This document shows positions 57,744-64,000 of a DNA stretch of 64,000 nucleotides, piece by piece. The notes under the pieces are model-generated. The model did no database searches and was not told the origin of the DNA. It worked only from the letters and a program-made list of their open reading frames with translations. The DNA comes from Aculops lycopersici. Its lineage: Eukaryota > Arthropoda > Arachnida > Trombidiformes > Eriophyidae. Within the stretch, counting starts at the first letter, position 1. Each line of letters begins with the position of its first letter. Location: NCBI GenBank assembly GCA_015350385.1, contig WNKI01000002.1, positions 486,006 through 550,005 on the forward strand, in the 5' to 3' direction. Position numbers and translations under genes: made by a program.

Positions 57744-60700
57744 CAACTCCCAACTATTCTTGACACTCGCCAACCGTCTAGCTGTGAGATAATCGTGTGA
57801 ATCCATTGCGTCATATCGCATCTTCCCTCGGCCTCGTCAAATTCAATCTCCAATTCTTGTAATTATCCATGTAACTGAGCGGCAGCAACCAACTACCTGT
57901 TTACCTTGTTTCCAGATTCTGAGATCAAGTTGCATAATCAACACAGAAACAGAAACAGAAAATGAAGTTAGATGGTGAATGTTAGGTTGGTGTTGAGACT
58001 AAACTGAGAAAACTGCGCGGGTTCACAAAATTTGAAACTCATCCCGCTCGCTACCTCCACTCGGCTACCTGGCCAGCGAGTTGATTACACCATCCAACAA
58101 GTGAGTTACCCTTCTTCGCCGTGGGAATATTTGCAACTCGCTTGAAAACTCCGAGGCAAATGGAATTGGCCGGTCCAAAGCTCCCCTTGTGCTCATTTGT
58201 TTTGCCTTGAAACCAAGCGGCAGCAACGACAATTGGACGGCGGCACTGGAGCCGGCAAGTGATATGATATTTAGGGGCAATTAGATGGGCACAATTGTTG
58301 CCCTATCCTATTGGTCTAGGTACAATTGGATGGCGGCGAGTATGCAAATCCCTTTGCGAGCGCCATCTAGCCGACCAACCTGTTGATGGAAAGAATTTTA
58401 CCTGGTTCATGTCTGGGCCTCAGGTATCAGCTAGCCAGTTAGTTAGTTAGTTAGTTGGTCAGTCGATCGGTCGGTCCGTCAGTGGTTCGCTTGAACCACC
58501 AGTGAAACTACAACAACTCGCTCCCCATTATCAATTACACGCTATTTAGGCGCCGCCGCCGTCGCGACTTGAGAAGCATAAAACTCGCGGCTTGTGATAT
58601 TCGAATGCGCGCCGGCTACTTACCTGTACTTGTACCTGTAGCTTTGGTGGAGGCTGTAGCTCCGCCGACACCACAAACCAGCAGCCGATCGCAATTATCG
58701 CTTATGTTGAGCCCAGATTTTGATTTCTCGCTTATTCTTCCATTCTCGCGTTTGTGGCGCCCGACGGAATCAGTCGGTCGCAGTGAAACGAATGGGAAAA
58801 CTCATAGTCTTCCTCGTCCTGATCCTCGTCCTTGTCCTCGTCGACGTCGTGGTCTTCGTGGTCATAGTTGAATAAAACTAATGTATCAAACGAGGAAACG
58901 AGGTAGCCACCGACTACCGAACTACCCACTAGTTGGCATTGGGCATTCCGCTTGCCAACTTGCATTTATTAGAATAGAAACCACTAGTTGCCACTGCTGC
59001 TCATTTGGAAATAAAATGTTAATTGATCTACAAAATTCCCCACCAAATCATCTGGCCAACAATTAAGCTCTACTTTTGCCCGCGCGCCCCTCAGTATCCA
59101 TCTCGTTGCTGGCCAACTAGACATTCTAATCTGGGCACCGCAACTGGATCAGCATGGTCATCAACATTCACCTCAACTTTCTCATCTCAGCTACCATTTT
59201 TAATTCTAATTTGAGTTAGAGTTTGAGTTGCAAGAGAGATGCTAACTGTTCTGCTTATTGTGCTGCGCTCAGGTTACCTATCGAAGTTTGCTTTCCAGTA
59301 AAGTTTCGAGAGAATCAGATAGGTGGACTCTATCTGTTTGCCTGCTTCGCTTGAATTGCATTTCATCAAACTGAACCCTGCTTCTGGGGGTCGGCGATGG
59401 AGCGACAAGATAGTCGACGGTTTTTAATTGAAGCAATAGTCTGAGGGGGGGGGCTGAATAAGTTGGCAAGAGTTGTGTCCTAGCAAAAGCAGCCACTTGT
59501 TGCTCGCTGTCCTTTTCTCGCTCGCCTCTCGTCATAACCAACGAGAGCGACTACTTCTACCTGGCAACTTACCTTTACCTATGAAAATTAATCGACAACA
59601 GAGGAGACTGAGGGCCAAACTGATGAACTCCGAGCCGCCGAACATTCAACTCTAATTCGGTGCACCTCCACAATCGATAGACTCCATCGAACTATGGTCA
59701 CGCGTCGCCCGTCTCCAGGTACAAACAGTCGCCCGCCTCCTCCGCCTGCAAATGGCGCCGCCGCCGCTTAACCCTAAACCAAATCGGGTGGCGCCGCCGC
59801 AGTCGCTGGTTCAATGTTGTTGCAGCAAGCCAAAGTTTGGGTTCAAGTTTGTGACGGCCTCACAATAAATAAAAGTAAGCGGCAACAATCGGCCCTTAGA
59901 CAAAATGGATAGAGGGTGAAAAGCAACCGGAATCGATCGAGTCGATGGTCGTGTTTCACCGTTTCACCAGGCAAATCTTGGAATAAAGTTGCTCGTGCAA
60001 ATGAGCAATCGACTGTCCGGTAGTTTGAGGAGGGAAAAAAGTTCGTGTCCATCATTTTATTTGGCTGCTCATTTAACTTTGCATGCGGGCGTCAATTTGC
60101 ACGCGCACGAGAAAGTAAGGTAAAATAAAACCAGTAAGCAAGCTCACAATTCAACGGAAGCACCAAGTGGTTGTTGCTCAATTGAGTTGCTCGTGTTGTT
60201 GGTGATCGTGTAAATCATAACGCTGGAAAAACAATGAACTGAAATGGGTGCCGCCCACTTGGTTGCTGCTCATTATCTCTCTTCCTCACAACCACCAGTT
60301 GAGCTGAACTGGGCAAACTTTTTCATCGCCTCGCGCGCTAATTGTGTCTGTTGTCTTTTGTGCTCATTTCACTAACCTACTGGCTACCTGTTAATTAACG
60401 GGCGCCTTCTTAAAATTAGATGCTACTGGATTTTCAGCTCACGGTTCCTTCTAAGCTACAAGGTAGTCCTCGGCAAGTAGTTAACTTCCAAACGCGCTGT
60501 GAGTTCAGCGACCCAAATGAAAGAACCGCTGTGGTGCCACCTGTTGACTAAATCTTGTTTACTTTAGAGCACGAGAATTTTCCTCTCGTGATTGATATTA
60601 TGTCTAAATGTCTTTCGAGCGTTTGACTGGTCGAGTTTTGTGATGACTTTGGGCTATGACTGTGAAAATAATCATCTTTTCAGTGAAATATGAAACTCGA

Positions 60701-61509
60701 GTTGAGAGAAACTAATGAAGTTGTCCAGTTGGTGGTGCAATATGATCGATTGTCGAACGTAAATCAACTCGCTGCTGTGCTCTAGACACAAGGATAGTCT
60801 TACTAGTGAGTGCAGTGAATCTTAATTAGGCCTACAGGTAGGCCAACAGGTGGCTGTGATAATTCAATTTGCGGCTGGGCACATTGGAATGGATCGGGTC
60901 GAGACTGTTGCCTTGCGAATGACGAAATATTTCTCCTTTTCATTCGTCATTTCAATAGAAACACTTTGAAAACGCAACCAAAGCTGCCACTAACTCTGAT
61001 CATCAACATGAAACATTCTTCCTCCCACTTTTTCGGCTACCTGAATCTCTTTTCTCGTTCGCTCTCTCAAATTTTCTCCAGTTTAGAGGAGAATTAATTT
61101 CAATCTAAATTTGAATATAAGCAGTTGAAATCTCCAGCTGTGAGTGGTAGTCGTCGTGGTCGGCGTCGTCGTCTACGATGGCCGATGGCATAACTCGCTG
61201 GTGTTGCCATAGTTGCCATAGTTGCCGGCGCCGCCACTTAACGAGAATCAATCATCAAAGCGAAAGCCAGCGCCGTAAGGTAGCTGGCTTTCGTGTAATC
61301 GATACCTCCAACCACCTGATGCTCGCGCCCGATTATTGCCGCTCACTTACCGCATCAGCTCCTCCTTTCTCTCCCCCGACTTTATTAAAGTTGGTGGTTG
61401 TGGTGAATTATGCGCGCTACATGCTGTATTTCGAGCAGCTCTTTGTTTTGAAAAGAATAGATGCCCACGCGAGTCGCGGGATATCGTTGATCTCGGGCAC
61501 ACTTGTTCT

Positions 61510-61587
61510 CCAAGATCACTGTCTGATCTTGGACAGTTGGCGCGCGCGATAATCCGCGAGGCGCCAACGGCGATTACGCGGATAGGA
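61510..61587. repeat. Cluster of overlapping inverted repeats
   Basis: CCAAGATCA/TGATCTTGG is a perfect 9-bp stem with a 5-nt loop (61510-61532). Immediately after it, TTGGCGC pairs with GCGCCAA, and ATCCGCG pairs with CGCGGAT further out, giving interlocking dyads. It lies in non-coding DNA. Confidence 0.65.
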
Positions 61588-62417
61588 TTCGGATTTCGCA
61601 AGCAATGGCCAGGTCGAAAAATCCACCACCAAAACGTCAACGCTTGCCACTTGTTGTTGCTTTTGGCAGCTAGCTGGATTAGCGATTAGATTTTGTAGCA
61701 GCCAGCGACAAGCCCAAATCTCTCACTTGGAAGGGAGTGTGTTTGTGTTTGTTTCCTCCATACGACATGGTAGAACAAAATAGCACGCTTACGTAATCTC
61801 AGTGGCAACTCGGTGGCGCCCAATAGGATCAATCGGCCCCCGCAAACTGCAACCAAACACGACGAAGCCCCGAAACATCTGCGCCTAGCGTCAATTTCCG
61901 CCCACTAAAGACGAAGATAAAGTGGCAACGAGATTTTATCGCAATCAAGTTCACACACACAAACGAGCAAATTTGTCTCCTTCGCTTCGTCTGGCTACCA
62001 ATTAAAACTTGACTTGCTGCCAATTAAGCTGCTCACCTAGTGGCAATTTGTTAACCTAACGTTCACGAGCCATCCCACGAGACATGAACTAGAGTGACTC
62101 GTCGAGGTGAGCGGAACCAAGAGTCGATTGGTTTGCTCGTGAAAGTTAACTAACAAACCAACCAAACGGCCGACTCAATGGTCAGCTATAAAGATGCTGC
62201 CAGATAAGAGAGAGTAGATTCCTAAAGCGCGCGTCTAAACTCTCGACTTTGGAGAGCTTCTGATTATAACTTGAGAAAAGTCAGCTGCTCGTCTTTTGGG
62301 CGGCCCCATGAAAATTGAGGCAACGAGAACAGCAGCAGCAGCAGCTTTAAAAAGAGATAGGGAGAAAAAGTTTGATTCCATTTGGTGGTGGTTGGTGTTT
62401 CCACTTTTGGCCACTAA

Positions 62418-62482
62418 GAGAGAGAGAGAGAGAGAGAGANNNNNNNNNNNNNNNNNNNNNNNNNGAGAGAGAGAGAGAGACG
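62418..62482. repeat. (GA)n array interrupted by an assembly gap
   Basis: GA dinucleotides flank a run of 25 N (62440-62464). The gap lies wholly within the microsatellite, so the missing bases are most likely more GA. Confidence 0.9.
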
Positions 62483-64000
62483 AGTGAGCAAATTTGCATT
62501 TTAGAGAACTCAACTCGCGAGTCTCGCAAATTCCAGTCTGATTTTGATTTGATGATCTCTCTAGTAGCGCCTTAGGGGCTGCAAACGAGAGCCGCAATTT
62601 GAGGCGGCACAATTGCGGTAGCTTCTGCTGACTAAAGTTGGCTTCAACTTCCTGCTTACCTGGCGAGCGAGATAGTTTCAAGTTTCAGAGAGATGGTCGA
62701 GTGGTCGCCAGGTGAGCAGGCGAGTGAATGAGCCAAAGAGGAAGCTGCTCATACGGAGGAGGGATTCGCACTCTTACCTGGCGGCAGCCAACAGAGAGCT
62801 GGTACGCACCAATCAGCTGTCAATCAGATTTCTCTCACTTCAATTTGCTCCTCGTCTCGCTAGATGGACACTAAACACCACCACCGACCGTCACAAAACC
62901 ACTAAAAGCTCCAACTGACCACCTGAATGGAGAGAAGGAAGAAGAAGAAGAAGTAGAAGTACGATGAGTCAGATCAAACTTTGGATTCACGTTGCGCTCA
63001 TTGACACGCTAGGCGCAATTCATTACTCCAACTCTCGAGTTATCCCCATCGTCGTCTTTGCCGTTTGTTGCTGCTTCAAATGGACAAAAGTAAAATGATC
63101 GGCCAGGTGAAGTGGCACACTTAAAAATTTGCAACTTCTCTCTCCATCTCTACATAAACCAGCTATATTTGCGTGCGCCTCGTCGATTAGTTTTGCCTCT
63201 CAAACGGTAAAAATAAAAACTAGTCAAGTTACCTGTGGTCTTCTTCTTCCTTTAGCAAGAGAAAAATTTTGTTACTTCATGCGACATGACCAACCAGGCA
63301 ACGAGAGACTCTTTCTTTTACTAGATAAGAATGAATGAATTCTGTTATCAATTGACGCGCCCTCGATGCGCGAAGAGCTCGGCCAATCGATTCCAACGTC
63401 AAGACGACCGACTCGCTCGTTGCCACTTGGTCACGCCCATTTCCGGCGACTTTCCTAAGATCATCATGCAAATACTGGCTTGGTTTAGCTCAACCATCGT
63501 GAACATGAAAGAAGTTTGAGTCTTCATCGTGAAGTAATACGACGGCTGCTCAACAGGTGGCCTAAATGTTGTTGACGTAATGCCAACTGTCGCGTGTCAT
63601 CAGCGCTCGTCTCGGTTTGTTTAGTCTCGGAGCACACGCGCCAACCTGTGGAATGCGATAGCCATGGACAAGACTGGACATCTATGCAAATAAGCGCCAA
63701 ATTTGATGCCTACGTCAAGGCGCCGCTACAGGCGACTTGACAACAAGAATGCGACAGGTGGTCGCGCAACCGCTGCTCTCTCGTTGCTGTCTGCCATGAG
63801 GTTAGCCACGCTTGCATGTCTAGTCACTCAACTTTGACTCCAGGCAGACAGTCGGTCGATCGGTAATTGGAAATAATCAGCAGGGTCTGTAACTTGAGTG
63901 GCAAAGCAGCTTGCTATGTTTCTGTTTTCAAGTCGAGTGGCCCCGTTGAGCGGCGGCGAGCAGGCGGCAACAGGTTACGTCTATGATGCAATTTGCTGTA

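Larger units (their letters stand above)
50256..64000. other. Terminal gene-free interval
   Basis: Almost 14 kb without a supportable coding exon on either strand. It contains TTG, CGT, GA, TA and GCA repeats, a 25-N gap in a GA array (62440-62464), hairpin clusters at 57.67-57.74 and 61.51-61.59 kb, and the densest run of CTTACCTG words (50624, 50987, 53621, 56925, 58619, 62655, 62773). Open frames of up to 124 codons (for example 57095-57469) have no domain, signal peptide or recognisable homology. Confidence 0.5.

Noticed and set aside
1..64000. CRISPR arrays, prokaryotic operons, integrated viruses or transposase genes
   Set aside because: Spliced genes and poly(A) signals show a eukaryotic nuclear genome. 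Repeats are simple-sequence, not spaced direct repeats, and no transposase, integrase or reverse transcriptase motif was seen in any frame.

Overview
The window is eukaryotic nuclear DNA. The genes are interrupted by short GT-AG introns (about 100-220 bp), use AATAAA poly(A) signals, and are separated by long non-coding stretches rich in simple repeats. A secreted CUB-domain protein of the type found in arthropods, a five-finger Odd-skipped/Bowl zinc-finger protein and a single Lk6/MNK kinase all point to an arthropod. A small-genome lineage such as a mite would fit, but the order cannot be fixed from this sequence alone. Two runs of N (46837-46856 and 62440-62464) lie inside or beside GA/ACGT simple-sequence arrays and are assembly gaps.

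Layout. At 0.5-2.8 kb is a single-exon gene for a 777-residue, mostly disordered Ser/Gln/Asn-rich protein that I do not recognise. From 2.9 to about 14 kb no gene can be supported. From 14 to 20.4 kb is a compact housekeeping/signalling island: an MNK/Lk6 kinase (+) with a long leader of minimal upstream ORFs, a convergent ARL2 GTPase (-), a divergent API5 gene (+) sharing a promoter of about 320 bp with ARL2, and a possible small secreted protein (-). From 20.4 to 28.4 kb there is no convincing gene, but two neighbouring stem-loops at 26.7-26.9 kb stand out. An M14A metallocarboxypeptidase (+) lies at 28.4-29.7 kb. An Odd-skipped/Bowl transcription factor (-) occupies 37.4-39.1 kb, with roughly 8 kb of non-coding DNA on its 3' side and 10 kb on its 5' side. 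A secreted CUB protein (+) lies at 49.0-50.3 kb. From 50.3 kb to the end no gene is visible.

The exon structures of ARL2, API5, Odd/Bowl, CUB and (less certainly) carboxypeptidase were rebuilt by reading splice sites and checking that the reading frame and family homology continue across each junction. ARL2, API5 and MNK are independent cellular genes placed close together; nothing suggests an operon or a joint pathway beyond proximity and the shared ARL2/API5 promoter.

No transposase, reverse transcriptase, viral gene, CRISPR array, rRNA or convincing tRNA was seen. The most unusual signal is in the deserts. They carry a recurring vocabulary of short words on both strands: CAGGTAAG, CAAGTGGC and ACTTCCGGC, the last including a 12-mer present three times exactly. 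This looks more like a regulatory lexicon than hidden exons. I did not find evidence for a wholly new multi-gene system.
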